Assembly (NCBI GenBank): GCA_963782475.1
Contig: CAWAJW010000004.1
Location: 236,872-300,871, forward strand
From: CAVQBP01 sp963782475
GTDB taxonomy: Bacteria; Bacteroidota; Ignavibacteria; Ignavibacteriales; Ignavibacteriaceae
Direction: 5' to 3'
DNA: 64,000 nucleotides
Of this stretch, positions 1 through 9,493 are shown piece after piece; position 1 is the first letter of the stretch; each line of letters begins with the position of its first letter. The translations under genes were made by a program, and so were the position numbers. The notes beneath the pieces were generated by a model that saw only the letters and a program-made list of their open reading frames with translations, did no database searches and was not told the DNA's origin.

Positions 1-876
1 AACTTTACAATCTATTAAATCAGATGCTCCTTCATAAGTCCCTATATTTCCTGCTATTAGCTGGATATATTTAAATTTTTTTCTAACTTCCTTTATTGTC
101 TTAATTACTCCCATAGAATGGCCATGAGCCGTATCGATTACAATAACATCAGCACCAGCATTCGATAAAGCTTCAACCCGGTCAAAAGTATCGAGTGTAA
201 CTCCGACTCCGGCTCCTACTCTCAATCTTCCATGCTGGTCTTTGCATGCATAAGGATGTTTTTTCTTCTTCTGAATATCTTTAAATGTTATTAAACCTTT
301 TAATATATTATTTTTATCAACAACAAGCAGCTTTTCAATTTTGTACTTCTGCAGTATTTTTTCTGCCTTTTCCAGTGTAGTTCCAACCGGTGCAGTAATA
401 AGATTTTCTTTAGTCATTAAATCTTTTACTTTCAACTGTTGATTCGGTTCAAACCTTAGATCGCGGTTGGTTAAAATTCCGACCAGCAATCCGCCGTTTT
501 TGATAACGGGGATCCCGGAAATTCTATATTTTCTCATTAATCCAAGCGCATCGCCGATCGTTTGATCTGGTAATAAAGTAATTGGATTTTGGATCATGCC
601 GCTTTCTGATCTTTTAACCTTATCAACCTCTTCACATTGCGCTTCAATAGACATATTCTTATGAAGAATTCCAATGCCTCCTTCTCTGGCTATGGCAACT
701 GCCATTGCAGATTCGGTAACTGTATCCATTGCTGCGGAAACCAATGGTATATTCAAATGAATATCCGGAGTTAACTTTGTGGTTATATCAACTTCCCTTG
801 GAAGCACAGAAGATTTTCCCGGTTCCAATAAAATATCATCAAACGTTAAACCTTCTTTTAGAATTTTGTTTATCAT
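1..876 (-). CDS. guaB: Inosine-5'-monophosphate dehydrogenase, N-terminal part (runs off the left edge)
   Basis: IMPDH oxidises IMP to XMP with NAD+, the committed step of GMP synthesis in the cytoplasm. My reverse-strand reading begins MINKILKEGLTFDDILLEP, the usual IMPDH start, followed by LVSAAMDTVTESAMA. Two CBS modules follow (GIPVIKNGG...GILTNRDLRF, then KLLVVDKNNILKGLITFKDI), and then the barrel resumes with GAGVGVTLD and the IDTAHGHS motif. About 292 residues are present; the catalytic cysteine loop and flap lie left of the window, so activity cannot be judged. The start is supported by an AGAGAGAGGT stretch just upstream. A terminator-like hairpin of the preceding dehydrogenase gene ends about 20 bases before this start codon, so guaB needs its own promoter there or is controlled by that hairpin. 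Confidence 0.95.
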   Translation of the reverse strand, partial: MINKILKEGLTFDDILLEPGKSSVLPREVDITTKLTPDIHLNIPLVSAAMDTVTESAMAVAIAREGGIGILHKNMSIEAQCEEVDKVKRSESGMIQNPITLLPDQTIGDALGLMRKYRISGIPVIKNGGLLVGILTNRDLRFEPNQQLKVKDLMTKENLITAPVGTTLEKAEKILQKYKIEKLLVVDKNNILKGLITFKDIQKKKKHPYACKDQHGRLRVGAGVGVTLDTFDRVEALSNAGADVIVIDTAHGHSMGVIKTIKEVRKKFKYIQLIAGNIGTYEGASDLIDCKV

Positions 877-893
877 ACCTCTCTCTGTTTAAT

Positions 894-919
894 ATTAAAA
901 AGACCACGCAAGGTGGTCT
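894..919 (-). terminator. Rho-independent terminator after the acyl-CoA dehydrogenase gene
   Basis: On the minus strand a perfect 7-bp stem (AGACCAC / GTGGTCT, loop CTTGC) is followed directly by TTTTT and AT-rich sequence. It begins 11 bases after the stop codon of the dehydrogenase gene and ends shortly before the guaB start. Confidence 0.75.
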
Positions 920-930
920 GATAAATCTAT

Positions 931-2100
931 TTAATCATAAGCCGGAAAACCGGTAATATCTTCACCGATTATAAGAGTATGCATCTCGTGAGTTCCTTCA
1001 TAGGTTTTTACAGCTTCTAAATTCATTGAATGTCTCATAACAGGGTATTCATTCAATATTCCGTTTGCACCCAAAATTTCCCTGCAGATTCTCGCCGCTT
1101 CCAGGGCTTTCTCACAATTATTCCTTTTCGCCATTGAAACCTGGGTATGCTTCAATGTACCATTATCTTTCATTCTTCCCAGCTGAATATTCAGCAGCTG
1201 CGCTTTCGTAATTTCAGTTAATATATAAACTAATTTTTCCTGGGTCATTTGATATGCAGCAATAGGTTTACTGAATTGTATCCTGGACTTTGCATATTTT
1301 AATGCTGCATCATAGCAGGCCATCATTGCACCAATTACACCCCATGCAATTCCATAACGGGCCTGGTTTAAACACATCAGTGCATTTTTTAACCCGGATG
1401 TATTCGGAAGAATATTTTCTTCCGGTAAAAATACATTATCCAGTATTAATTCAGATGTAACAGAAGCTCTAAGAGAATATTTTCCTTTCATTTCAGGAGC
1501 AGAGAATCCCTTCATATTTTTTTCAACTAAAAAACCTCTAACATTACCGTTTAGCTTTGCCCAAACAACAGCAACATCTGCAATTGTACCATTAGTAATC
1601 CACATTTTAGCGCCATTTAAAAGATATCCATTTTCAACTTTTTCTGCTTTAGTAACCATTCCGCCCGGATTCGACCCATAGTCCGGTTCAGTTAATCCGA
1701 AACAGCCGATTTTTTCCCCTTTTGCCAATAATGGAAGCCAATAATTCTTCTGCTCTTCATTTCCGAATGTCAGAATAGGATACATCACCAATGCGCTCTG
1801 AACAGATACAAAACTTCTAATTCCGCTGTCCCCCCTTTCCAGTTCCTGCATAACTAAACCATAGGCTACATTATTCATCCCGGCACAACCGTATTTTTCC
1901 GGTAAATTAGAACCTAGCAAATTCATTTTAGACATTTTGGGAATTAATTCCATAGGGAATTTCCCTTCACGGCTGTAATCTTCAATCCCCGGGATTATTT
2001 CCGCAGATACAAAATCTCTTACAGAATCCCTTATCAAGATTTCGTCTTCATCTAAAAGAGAATCAATATTAAAATAATCTATATCATTAAATTTGCTCAT
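931..2100 (-). CDS. Acyl-CoA dehydrogenase, glutaryl-CoA dehydrogenase-like
   Basis: This is a cytoplasmic FAD flavoprotein of the acyl-CoA dehydrogenase family, about 389 residues, the usual length. It most resembles glutaryl-CoA dehydrogenase, which converts glutaryl-CoA to crotonyl-CoA plus CO2 in lysine and tryptophan breakdown. Pointers are the GLTEPDYGSNPGG flavin/substrate motif, ERGDSGIRSFVSVQ with the arginine that contacts the glutaryl carboxylate in GCDH, and the C-terminal TYEGTHEMHTLIIG containing the catalytic glutamate. An in-frame ATG lies nine codons upstream but has no ribosome-binding site. The chosen ATG is preceded by AAAAGAG at a good distance and gives the natural start MSKFNDIDYF. 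No electron-transfer flavoprotein or lysine-degradation genes are adjacent, so substrate assignment rests on motifs alone. Confidence 0.88.
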   Translation of the reverse strand: MSKFNDIDYFNIDSLLDEDEILIRDSVRDFVSAEIIPGIEDYSREGKFPMELIPKMSKMNLLGSNLPEKYGCAGMNNVAYGLVMQELERGDSGIRSFVSVQSALVMYPILTFGNEEQKNYWLPLLAKGEKIGCFGLTEPDYGSNPGGMVTKAEKVENGYLLNGAKMWITNGTIADVAVVWAKLNGNVRGFLVEKNMKGFSAPEMKGKYSLRASVTSELILDNVFLPEENILPNTSGLKNALMCLNQARYGIAWGVIGAMMACYDAALKYAKSRIQFSKPIAAYQMTQEKLVYILTEITKAQLLNIQLGRMKDNGTLKHTQVSMAKRNNCEKALEAARICREILGANGILNEYPVMRHSMNLEAVKTYEGTHEMHTLIIGEDITGFPAYD

Positions 2101-2211
2101 AGAGACTCTTTTAAAACTTTCATGCAATTATTAATTGTAAAATTAAAGTATTAAATAAAGACAAGCAATAATAAGAGGGTAATGGAAATGTTAATTTGAA
2201 GATTGTGGATG

Positions 2212-2244
2212 AAAAAATTCCCGTATGGCAAATTTCAAATCGGG
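2212..2244 (-). terminator. Weak terminator candidate after the efflux operon
   Basis: Beyond the last permease gene the minus strand carries a short CCCG/CGGG stem with a long AT-rich loop, followed by AATTTTTTC. The T-run is good but the stem is short, so this is only a candidate. Confidence 0.35.
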
Positions 2245-2271
2245 TATAAATTAACACACCCTAAACTTTGC

Positions 2272-3504
2272 CTACTCATATCTCAATGCTTCGATAGGAT
2301 CAAGATTTGCAGCCTTATAGGCCGGATAAGTGCCGAAAATAACACCGACGGTAACACACAAAGCCAATCCGATAAAAATCCAATCTGTTGGAATAGCCAT
2401 TTTAGCATTTAAAAAAGTACCGGCAGCATTTCCCACAGCTATTCCCAGGCCTATCCCGACCAATCCGCCGATAGAACATAAGATAATTGCTTCGAATAAA
2501 AACTGCATCAGAATTGTCTGTTTCCTTGCACCAACGGCTTTCCTAACGCCAATTTCCCTGGTTCTCTCAGTAACCGAAACAAGCATTATATTCATAATTC
2601 CAATTCCTGCTGCTAAAAGTGCAATAATTGAAACTACCAAGGCTCCGATTCTAATACCGCCTGTCATATCATTAATTTGCCCCATAACTGATTCATTACT
2701 GAAGATGTCAAAATCGTTTTCTTCACCAGGCGGAACTTTGCGGATAGTTCTCATATATCCTATTGCAGATTCTATTGTCGTGAAATAATTTTCTTTGCTG
2801 CGGGACATTACTGTAATATCAACACTTGAAGTTCTCTTACCATACATCGATTGATAAGTTGTAATCGGTACAACAATATAGTTATCCTGCGTTTGACCGA
2901 AGAAATCCGGTTTCTTTTTTAATACACCTATTACTCTAAAAGGCCTGCCGTCTACTTTGACATACATGCCAATAGGTTCAACATTATAAAATATTTTTTC
3001 AACAATATAATTCCCTAATACACAAACGTTACTTGAGTATTCTATTTCATCATTCCTGAATTCTCTTCCATCATCGATATCAAGATTAAGAGTTTTATAA
3101 ACCCCCTGTGTAACTCCGACAATCATTGAATTAGGATTTGTTTCCCTATTTTGAAATTTTATAACTTTTCCACCGGCAACCTGGTAAGCACCTAAACATT
3201 CAGCTTCATTCATCATTTTCTCAAACCGGTAAAAATCATCCAGGGTTAAATCTTTTCTATTCCTATATTTTTGCCATGAATTAGCATCGCCGGTATGGAT
3301 AGCAGGCCACTTACGAATTTCAAATGTATTTTTACTTAGGAACTGCATCCCGTTGTCTATAGTATTTTGCAGCATAGTTATAATTGTCATTATAACGATA
3401 ATAGAGAAAATCCCCACTACAACTCCGAGCACGGTTAATAAAGTTCTTAAACGGTTTGTCTTCAGAGACTGTAAAGCCAGAAGGAATAACTGCCCTATTT
3501 TCAT
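2272..3504 (-). CDS. MacB/FtsX-type ABC transporter permease (third in operon)
   Basis: Inner-membrane permease of the MacB/LolC/FtsX class, 410 residues. It has an N-terminal transmembrane helix (about 20-45), a large periplasmic MacB_PCD domain (about 50-270), then an FtsX domain with three hydrophobic helices, the segment NIMLVSVTERTREIGVRKAVGARK that couples to the ATPase, and the terminal signature PIEALRYE. These permeases use ATP from a separate cytoplasmic ATPase to drive conformational changes across the envelope (mechanotransmission), working with an adaptor and TolC. It closely resembles the next gene upstream, including the same length and the shared GIFSIIVIMTIITMLQ and NDFDIFSNES stretches, so the two are a tandem duplication. 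It is the last gene of the operon. Confidence 0.9.
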   Translation of the reverse strand: MKIGQLFLLALQSLKTNRLRTLLTVLGVVVGIFSIIVIMTIITMLQNTIDNGMQFLSKNTFEIRKWPAIHTGDANSWQKYRNRKDLTLDDFYRFEKMMNEAECLGAYQVAGGKVIKFQNRETNPNSMIVGVTQGVYKTLNLDIDDGREFRNDEIEYSSNVCVLGNYIVEKIFYNVEPIGMYVKVDGRPFRVIGVLKKKPDFFGQTQDNYIVVPITTYQSMYGKRTSSVDITVMSRSKENYFTTIESAIGYMRTIRKVPPGEENDFDIFSNESVMGQINDMTGGIRIGALVVSIIALLAAGIGIMNIMLVSVTERTREIGVRKAVGARKQTILMQFLFEAIILCSIGGLVGIGLGIAVGNAAGTFLNAKMAIPTDWIFIGLALCVTVGVIFGTYPAYKAANLDPIEALRYE

Positions 3505-3560
3505 TCTTTTCCCCTTATATAAATGAATTTTCTCATCATCTTAAATTAACTAAATTTCTT

Positions 3561-4793
3561 CTACTCATATCTCAAAGCTTCAATAGGATCTAGATTTGCA
3601 GCTTTGTATGCCGGGTATGTGCCGAATACTACCCCGACTAATATGCATAAACTCATTCCGATTGCTACCCAATCATAAGGGATAGCGGATTGAGCATTTA
3701 TTAAGCCGCCGACAAAATTGCCGATACCTATACCGAAAGTAATTCCAATAAAACCGCCGATTATACAAAGAGTAATAGCTTCCAATAAAAATTGAATAAG
3801 GATAGTTTTCTTCCTTGCACCGATTGCTTTTCTAATGCCTATTTCACGTGTTCTTTCGGTAACAGATACAAGCATAATATTCATAATACCTACACCGGCA
3901 GCTAACAACGCAATAATGGAAACTGCCAATGCACCTATTTTTATACCCCCGGTTATATCATTTACCTGTGTAATCAGTGATTCGTTGCTGAAAATATCAA
4001 AATCATTATCTTCACCCGGTTTTATTTTTCTTATAGTTCTCATATAGCCGATAGCAGCTTCAATTGTAGCATCATAGCTGCTTTTATCGTAAGACATGAC
4101 CGTTATATTTAAACTCCTGTTTCTTTTACCGTATGCAGATTGAAAAGTAGTAATCGGCATTGCAATAAAATTATCCCTGCTTTGACCGAACATTTGAGGC
4201 TGGGATTCTAAAACACCGATAATTATCAGCGGTTTGCCGCCGACTCTTATAACTTGTCCTACGGGATCAATATTATAAAATAATTTATCCACCACATCGT
4301 TACCGATTAGACAGACATCGTTCGAATATTGAATATCAAGCTCCCTCAAATCCCTGCCTTCTTTTACAATCCAGTTATTAGTTTTCATTGCTTCTGTAGT
4401 TATACCCGCAACCTGGACATTCGGATTGGTTTCTTTATTTCCAAATTTGATATATTCACCAAACTGCCATTGTTCCCCGCCCACGAACATAGCTTGTTTA
4501 AGCATATCCTTCAGCCTGTAATATTCCTGAATGGTGATATCTCTCCTGTTCCTATATTTTGCCATGGAACCGGGACCGCCGCCGTGCATTGCGGGAAATT
4601 TTTGAATTTGAAAAGTGTTCTTGCTTAACATTGAAAATCCGCTTTCAATACTGCTTTGCAGCATAGTAATAATGGTCATAATAACAATAATTGAAAATAT
4701 CCCCACAACAATTCCCAGCATGGTTAAGAGGGTTCTTAACCTGTTACTTTTTAAAGATTGGAAAGAGATGGAAAAAATTTCTTTTATTTTCAT
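3561..4793 (-). CDS. MacB/FtsX-type ABC transporter permease (second in operon)
   Basis: 410-residue permease with one N-terminal helix, a periplasmic MacB_PCD domain and a C-terminal FtsX domain (NIMLVSVTERTREIGIRKAIGARK, end DPIEALRYE). It is the close paralogue of the permease that follows it. Its ATG overlaps the stop of the preceding permease gene by one base (TAATG), which indicates translational coupling. Differences from the paralogue concentrate in the periplasmic domain (for example MHGGGPGSMAKY here), as expected if the two permeases pair or recognise different partners. Substrate is unknown; MacB relatives export macrolides, peptides or lipids. Confidence 0.9.
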   Translation of the reverse strand: MKIKEIFSISFQSLKSNRLRTLLTMLGIVVGIFSIIVIMTIITMLQSSIESGFSMLSKNTFQIQKFPAMHGGGPGSMAKYRNRRDITIQEYYRLKDMLKQAMFVGGEQWQFGEYIKFGNKETNPNVQVAGITTEAMKTNNWIVKEGRDLRELDIQYSNDVCLIGNDVVDKLFYNIDPVGQVIRVGGKPLIIIGVLESQPQMFGQSRDNFIAMPITTFQSAYGKRNRSLNITVMSYDKSSYDATIEAAIGYMRTIRKIKPGEDNDFDIFSNESLITQVNDITGGIKIGALAVSIIALLAAGVGIMNIMLVSVTERTREIGIRKAIGARKKTILIQFLLEAITLCIIGGFIGITFGIGIGNFVGGLINAQSAIPYDWVAIGMSLCILVGVVFGTYPAYKAANLDPIEALRYE

Positions 4794-6028
4794 TATTCAT
4801 ACCTCAAAGCTTCTACCGGGTCCATTTTTGCAGCGGTATATGCGGGGGCAAAGCCGGCGATTACACCAGTAAGCAGTGAAACAACTATTGCAATTACTAC
4901 TGCATTGTATTGGACCGAAGTAGGAATAAATTGATTTATTATTTTACTTAAAATAATTGCCAATATTAATCCTATTATACCACCCACTAAACAAATAGTG
5001 GAAGACTCGAAAATAAATTGTCCCAGTATTGTACGTCTTTTAGCCCCGATAGCTTTACGTACTCCTATTTCTTTAGTTCTTTCTTTTACGGAAACGAACA
5101 TAATGTTCATTATTCCTATAGCACCTACAAAAAGTGATAAACCTGTAATAAATAAACCTGCAATCTGAACAACTCCGACTACCTGGTTATAAGTATTAGT
5201 AAGTCCTTCCTGCTGATTTATTGTAAAATCATTCACTTCACTAAAACTCAGCCCCCTCACTTTTCTCATAACCCCTTCAGCTTCAGCCTTAGTTTCTTCA
5301 AGCATAGCATTATTCATTGCTCTGACATTAATCGTGATAGAACCGAAAGCCTGACCGACAAAATTTTTAAAAATCGTTCCAATTGGAATAAACCCCTGGT
5401 TATCGGGATTAAAGGCACCCAAAATAAAGCTCCCCTGCTCTTTCAATATTCCAACTACTTTATAATCATACTTCCCTATTTTAATAGTTTTATCTAATGC
5501 ATCTCCAAGAGGGAAAAGGTTCTTAGCAACTTCGCTTCCAAGCACAACTACCTGCCTTGAGCTTTTACTTTCAATATCAGAATACCATCTTCCCATTTCA
5601 AATGTAAAATTAGTGGTTTTAACATAATCGGCATTTGAACCATTTAAAAAAACACCGTCAATTCTTTTATCACCATTCTTCAAAGTCTGCCTTGTATTCA
5701 TTACCGGCGCAGTCGCAGCCGGCAGCTTAGCTAATTCCTTAAATTTATCATATTCTTCCATGGTAATATTCCGGCGGTTTTTTATTTTCCACCAATCATC
5801 ATTTGAAAACCAGGCCCATTTATCTATATAAAGGACATCAGAACCTAAAGCACTAATGCCATTCTGAAATGAATTATCGATCCCCTTAATAGCCGTTGTC
5901 ATCAGTACTACAGAAGTTATTCCAATAACAATCCCAAGCATTGTTAATGCGGCTCTTATTTTATTGGCCTTTATTGCACGCAAAGCAATCATCAATCCCT
6001 CTTTCATTTCAAAGAGTATGTTGCTCAT
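4793..6028 (-). CDS. MacB/FtsX-type ABC transporter permease (first in operon)
   Basis: 411-residue permease of the same family but clearly more diverged from the two downstream copies. The N-terminal helix region reads IRAALTMLGIVIGITSVVLM, the periplasmic domain differs throughout, and the FtsX domain keeps NIMFVSVKERTKEIGVRKAIGAKR and DPVEALRYE. It starts 40 bases after the ATPase gene and is followed by a one-base overlap with the next permease. One divergent permease plus two similar ones suggests a heteromeric permease pair, or two alternative pairs served by one ATPase; this is inference. Confidence 0.9.
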   Translation of the reverse strand: MSNILFEMKEGLMIALRAIKANKIRAALTMLGIVIGITSVVLMTTAIKGIDNSFQNGISALGSDVLYIDKWAWFSNDDWWKIKNRRNITMEEYDKFKELAKLPAATAPVMNTRQTLKNGDKRIDGVFLNGSNADYVKTTNFTFEMGRWYSDIESKSSRQVVVLGSEVAKNLFPLGDALDKTIKIGKYDYKVVGILKEQGSFILGAFNPDNQGFIPIGTIFKNFVGQAFGSITINVRAMNNAMLEETKAEAEGVMRKVRGLSFSEVNDFTINQQEGLTNTYNQVVGVVQIAGLFITGLSLFVGAIGIMNIMFVSVKERTKEIGVRKAIGAKRRTILGQFIFESSTICLVGGIIGLILAIILSKIINQFIPTSVQYNAVVIAIVVSLLTGVIAGFAPAYTAAKMDPVEALRYE

Positions 6029-6068
6029 TATCTCCTCTTGTTAAATAGTTAATATAAATATTTTAATA

Positions 6069-6788
6069 TTATTCAACTGTAGTTTTTAATTTTGGAATAT
6101 ACCTGTTCAGAACAGGCTCGTCCTTTTCAATTAAACCATCTTTTAATCTAATTATTCTTGCCGAATGTTCGGCGATATATTCTTCGTGTGTAACCAGAAT
6201 AATAGTGTTTCCCTTCTCATAAATTTCATTAAATAACATCATTATTTCTTCCCCGGTTTTTGAATCAAGGTTACCGGTCGGTTCATCAGCCAAAATAATT
6301 GACGGATTTGTTACAAGTGCTCTTGCAACCGCAACTCTTTGTCTTTGCCCTCCCGAAAGCTCATTCGGCTTATGATGAATTCTTTCTCCCAGACCTACAT
6401 CTATTAAAGTTTGCCTTGCTCTTTCTTTTCTTTCAGAAGAAGGAACACCTGCATAAATCAGCGGCAGTTCCACATTGTGCAGGGCATCGGACCGGGGCAG
6501 GAGATTAAATGTTTGGAATACAAATCCAATCTCTTTATTTCTAATTCTTGCCAAATCATTATCAGTCATTTCACTAACATTATGTCCTGCAAAATCATAT
6601 TTTCCTGAAGTAGGAGTATCAAGACAACCCAGCATATTCATTAAAGTAGATTTCCCCGAACCGGACGGACCCATAATTGCGACATATTCATTTTTATCAA
6701 TTCTCATTGAAATATCTCTTAAAGCATGAACTTCTTCCAAACCCACCTGGTAAATTTTTGCTATATGTTCAATATTTATTATGTTCAT
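6069..6788 (-). CDS. ABC transporter ATP-binding protein, LolD/MacB type
   Basis: Cytoplasmic ATPase of 239 residues that powers the neighbouring permeases. Walker A is GPSGSGKST (40-48), the Q-loop is VFQTFNLLP, the signature is LSGGQRQRVAVARAL (from 145), Walker B is IILADEPTGNLD (from 165), and the switch histidine is in ILVTHE. The EEVHALRDIS segment and MTDNDLARIRNKEIGFVFQ are typical of the LolD/MacB ATPase branch. In E. coli MacB the ATPase is fused to the permease; here it is separate. It lies 13 bases after the adaptor gene, so the two are co-transcribed. All catalytic motifs look intact. Confidence 0.95.
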   Translation of the reverse strand: MNIINIEHIAKIYQVGLEEVHALRDISMRIDKNEYVAIMGPSGSGKSTLMNMLGCLDTPTSGKYDFAGHNVSEMTDNDLARIRNKEIGFVFQTFNLLPRSDALHNVELPLIYAGVPSSERKERARQTLIDVGLGERIHHKPNELSGGQRQRVAVARALVTNPSIILADEPTGNLDSKTGEEIMMLFNEIYEKGNTIILVTHEEYIAEHSARIIRLKDGLIEKDEPVLNRYIPKLKTTVE

Positions 6789-6801
6789 CTTAAACCTATT
6801 T

Positions 6802-8085
6802 TTATTGTTTTTGAGTCAGTTCTTTTGCACCGGATTCTACTCTGACGTTTGAGCCATCACTTAATTCGCGTGATATTGCCCTATAACTTCCGCTTACAAC
6901 TTCTTCCCCGCCGGACAGACCTGATTTGACTTCTATATAATTATTATTGCTTATCCCTGTTTCAACTTCAACAGATTTAGCTTTATTATTCTTTACTATA
7001 AAAACAATTTCTTTAACCTTTTCCGTTTTTTTCACATTCTGATTTGGATTGTTCTCATTGTCATCACTCTTATTTTCTTCAGGTACTTTTACATTGGATC
7101 TTGCAGTAACACTTTGAATCGGCACACTGATAACATTATCTTTCGTTTCTGTTTCAATATCAGCATTACAGGACATACCGGGGCGAAGCTTCTGATCCAA
7201 ATCGGTCAGCTTAATTTTCACTTCGAAATTTACAACCTGTTCCTGGGTACCGGTGCCCGTAGAAATTGCACTATTGCCGATTTCCTTAACAAGACCCTTG
7301 AATACTTTATCACCAAAGGCATCAATTTTAATTCTGGCAGTATCACCGATTGAAACCAGTACAACATCGTTTTCATCAACATCGGCAATTGCTTCCATAT
7401 TGTTAAGATCAGAAACAGTCATAATATTTGTACCCTGGCTGTAAAAGCTGCCTAAAACTCTTTCACCCAATTCTACATTTAATTTAGTAACTGTTCCATC
7501 CATTGGTGAAAGAATTGTAGTTTTACTTAACTGATCTTCGGATCTTCTTAAAGCAGCCTCGCTTTGTGAAACATTAGCCATCGCACCCGCATAAGACGCT
7601 TTTGAAGATTCGTAACTGCTTTTAGCAGCTTGAAATTCGGCATCACTTGAAAGCTTCTTATTATATAATTCTTTAGTCCTTTCATAATCAGCTTGAATTT
7701 TATTAAGCTCCGCTTTTCTCATATCCGCGGTTGATTTTGCAGACTGCAGATTTGCTTCGGCACTTTCTTTATCAGCTTCGTATTGTTTAGCATTGATTTT
7801 TATAAGAAGATCACCTTTCTTAACACGATCTCCTTCTTTAACCGGCAGTGCAACTATTTCACCGGTAACTTCGGGAGTAATAACAACTTTAAATTCCGAA
7901 TCGATTGTTCCAGTTGCGGACACAGTTTGAGTTATATTTCTTTTGGCAACCTTTTCAACCTGAACGGCGACTATGTTTTCTTTACTCCCGCCGAGAAGTG
8001 CCATAAGAATTAATGCTACCAGTACAACTCCTATTGCACTAAAAATGTAAATTTTCTTTTTTGATTTCTTTTTTCCGTTAGCCAT
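6802..8085 (-). CDS. Periplasmic adaptor (membrane fusion) protein, MacA/HlyD family
   Basis: 427-residue adaptor that bridges the inner-membrane permease to the outer-membrane channel. A basic N-terminus (GKKKSKKK) precedes one transmembrane anchor (about 13-32). A lipoyl/barrel-sandwich half (about 60-95), a long alpha hairpin rich in Ala, Lys, Glu and Ser (about 95-185), the second lipoyl half (TILSPMDGTVTKLNVELGE), a beta-barrel domain (about 215-300) and a membrane-proximal domain follow. An unusual hydrophilic insert near residues 325-350 (EENKSDDNENNPNQNVKK) interrupts the membrane-proximal domain. It is 73 bases downstream of the TolC-like gene and 13 bases before the ATPase gene, so the operon encodes a complete tripartite pump. 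Confidence 0.92.
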   Translation of the reverse strand: MANGKKKSKKKIYIFSAIGVVLVALILMALLGGSKENIVAVQVEKVAKRNITQTVSATGTIDSEFKVVITPEVTGEIVALPVKEGDRVKKGDLLIKINAKQYEADKESAEANLQSAKSTADMRKAELNKIQADYERTKELYNKKLSSDAEFQAAKSSYESSKASYAGAMANVSQSEAALRRSEDQLSKTTILSPMDGTVTKLNVELGERVLGSFYSQGTNIMTVSDLNNMEAIADVDENDVVLVSIGDTARIKIDAFGDKVFKGLVKEIGNSAISTGTGTQEQVVNFEVKIKLTDLDQKLRPGMSCNADIETETKDNVISVPIQSVTARSNVKVPEENKSDDNENNPNQNVKKTEKVKEIVFIVKNNKAKSVEVETGISNNNYIEVKSGLSGGEEVVSGSYRAISRELSDGSNVRVESGAKELTQKQ

Positions 8086-8158
8086 GGAAATTCTCCTATT
8101 ATTAAAAATTTTATTAATGATGAATATCTAATAATTCTATCAACATTCTTTGAAAGTT

Positions 8159-9493
8159 TTATTCATATTTTTGATATTCAATTGTTCCAAGGTAATACTT
8201 CAGCTGCTGGCTTAATACAATATATGAAAACTCTGAATTGATATAATCGCTCTGGGCGGTTGTATAATTTGTATTGGCAACTAAAACATCTAAAAGCTTA
8301 CCTGAACCCAGGCTGTATTTTTCCTGCTCAATCTTTAGATTTTCCTGAGCCGATTTAACATTATTTTTACTTACTACAAGAGCTTTTTCTGCTGCCTGAA
8401 GATCAAGGTAAGTTTTTTGAATATCCTTTTTAATCGTTCTTTGAAGATCATCCAGATCATATTGACGATCTTGTTCGGTAACTTCAGCTATTTGTACCTG
8501 GTTAGATACCGAGAATCCTGAGAAAATCGGAATATTTAAATTCAAGCCGACACTATACTTCCGGGAATTATATAAGTCATTAAAATCAGCAGAGTTTAAA
8601 TATAAAGTGCCGCCAAGTGAAAGTGTAGGTAAATGTCCGGCTCTGGCAATAGTAACTCCACTAGATGCACTTTCAAGACTTAATTTAGCGCTTTTATAGT
8701 CTACTCTGTTTTCCAATGCTTGTTCCGCTAACTGAGATAAATTTTCAAAGCTTTCTGTTGTATCTGATTTTAACAACTGGGATTCAGAAGAAGTAAGAGA
8801 ATCACTGTAGGAGTAATTTTCAAAAACATTTAGACCTAAGTAATATAATAAATTACTTTTAGCTGTTTCAAGACTATTTTTTGCTTGAATTAATGCAAGG
8901 TCCGCATTTCCGGATTGAACCTGCTGCAGATAAACATCAGCAAGCGTAGCTCCTCCGAGTTTATTTCTTTCAGTAATAGTTTCCAAATTCTTTTGATTAT
9001 ATTTGACATCTTCTTCTTTTACTTTCATCTGCTGCTGGGCATTTATAACCTGGTAGTAAAGATTGATTGTTTGAAAAACGATGTCCTGTTTTACTCTTTC
9101 CAAATTTAATCGGGCAGCTTCGAGATTGTTGTTACTTTGTGATAGCCCGGCAAAATTTGAAAGTCCGTCAAATAGAACCAAATTGGAGTTTACAGATGCC
9201 TGATAGGTCCTAGATTCTTCAGGAGGTGTGGAAAATTTAGAACCCTGAAAGGTTAAGGTACCCCCATAAGATTTATTCCAGCTGAATCCGGCTGAAGCAT
9301 TCAGGTTAGGTAAAAAATTTCCATAAGATGCTTTTACACCCGACTTATAGCTTTGCAGTTCATTCGTTGTTTTCAACAATTGAGTGTTTTTATGCAAAGC
9401 CATGCTTATCGCTTCTTTAACAGATAATTCTTTTTGAGCAAAGATTGAAAAATTTAAAGAGATAATTGATAACAAAATAAGAAAAGTCCGCAT
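8159..9493 (-). CDS. TolC-family outer-membrane efflux channel
   Basis: 444-residue protein with a signal peptide (MRTFLILLSIISLNFSIFAQ, cut after AQ). Two repeats rich in long coiled helices, each containing beta strands, match the OEP/TolC fold: ELSVKEAISMALHKNTQL opens the first repeat and the second begins near AEQALENRVDYKSAKLSLESA. It should form the trimeric outer-membrane and periplasmic tunnel for the adaptor and permeases encoded downstream. It is the first gene of the operon; the promoter must lie in the long gap to its right, where I could not define one. Confidence 0.9.
   Translation of the reverse strand: MRTFLILLSIISLNFSIFAQKELSVKEAISMALHKNTQLLKTTNELQSYKSGVKASYGNFLPNLNASAGFSWNKSYGGTLTFQGSKFSTPPEESRTYQASVNSNLVLFDGLSNFAGLSQSNNNLEAARLNLERVKQDIVFQTINLYYQVINAQQQMKVKEEDVKYNQKNLETITERNKLGGATLADVYLQQVQSGNADLALIQAKNSLETAKSNLLYYLGLNVFENYSYSDSLTSSESQLLKSDTTESFENLSQLAEQALENRVDYKSAKLSLESASSGVTIARAGHLPTLSLGGTLYLNSADFNDLYNSRKYSVGLNLNIPIFSGFSVSNQVQIAEVTEQDRQYDLDDLQRTIKKDIQKTYLDLQAAEKALVVSKNNVKSAQENLKIEQEKYSLGSGKLLDVLVANTNYTTAQSDYINSEFSYIVLSQQLKYYLGTIEYQKYE

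Noticed and set aside
2330..2788. Rightward 152-residue open frame opposite the last permease
   Set aside because: It is the mirror of the FtsX domain coding sequence and has low-complexity Ile/Pro content.
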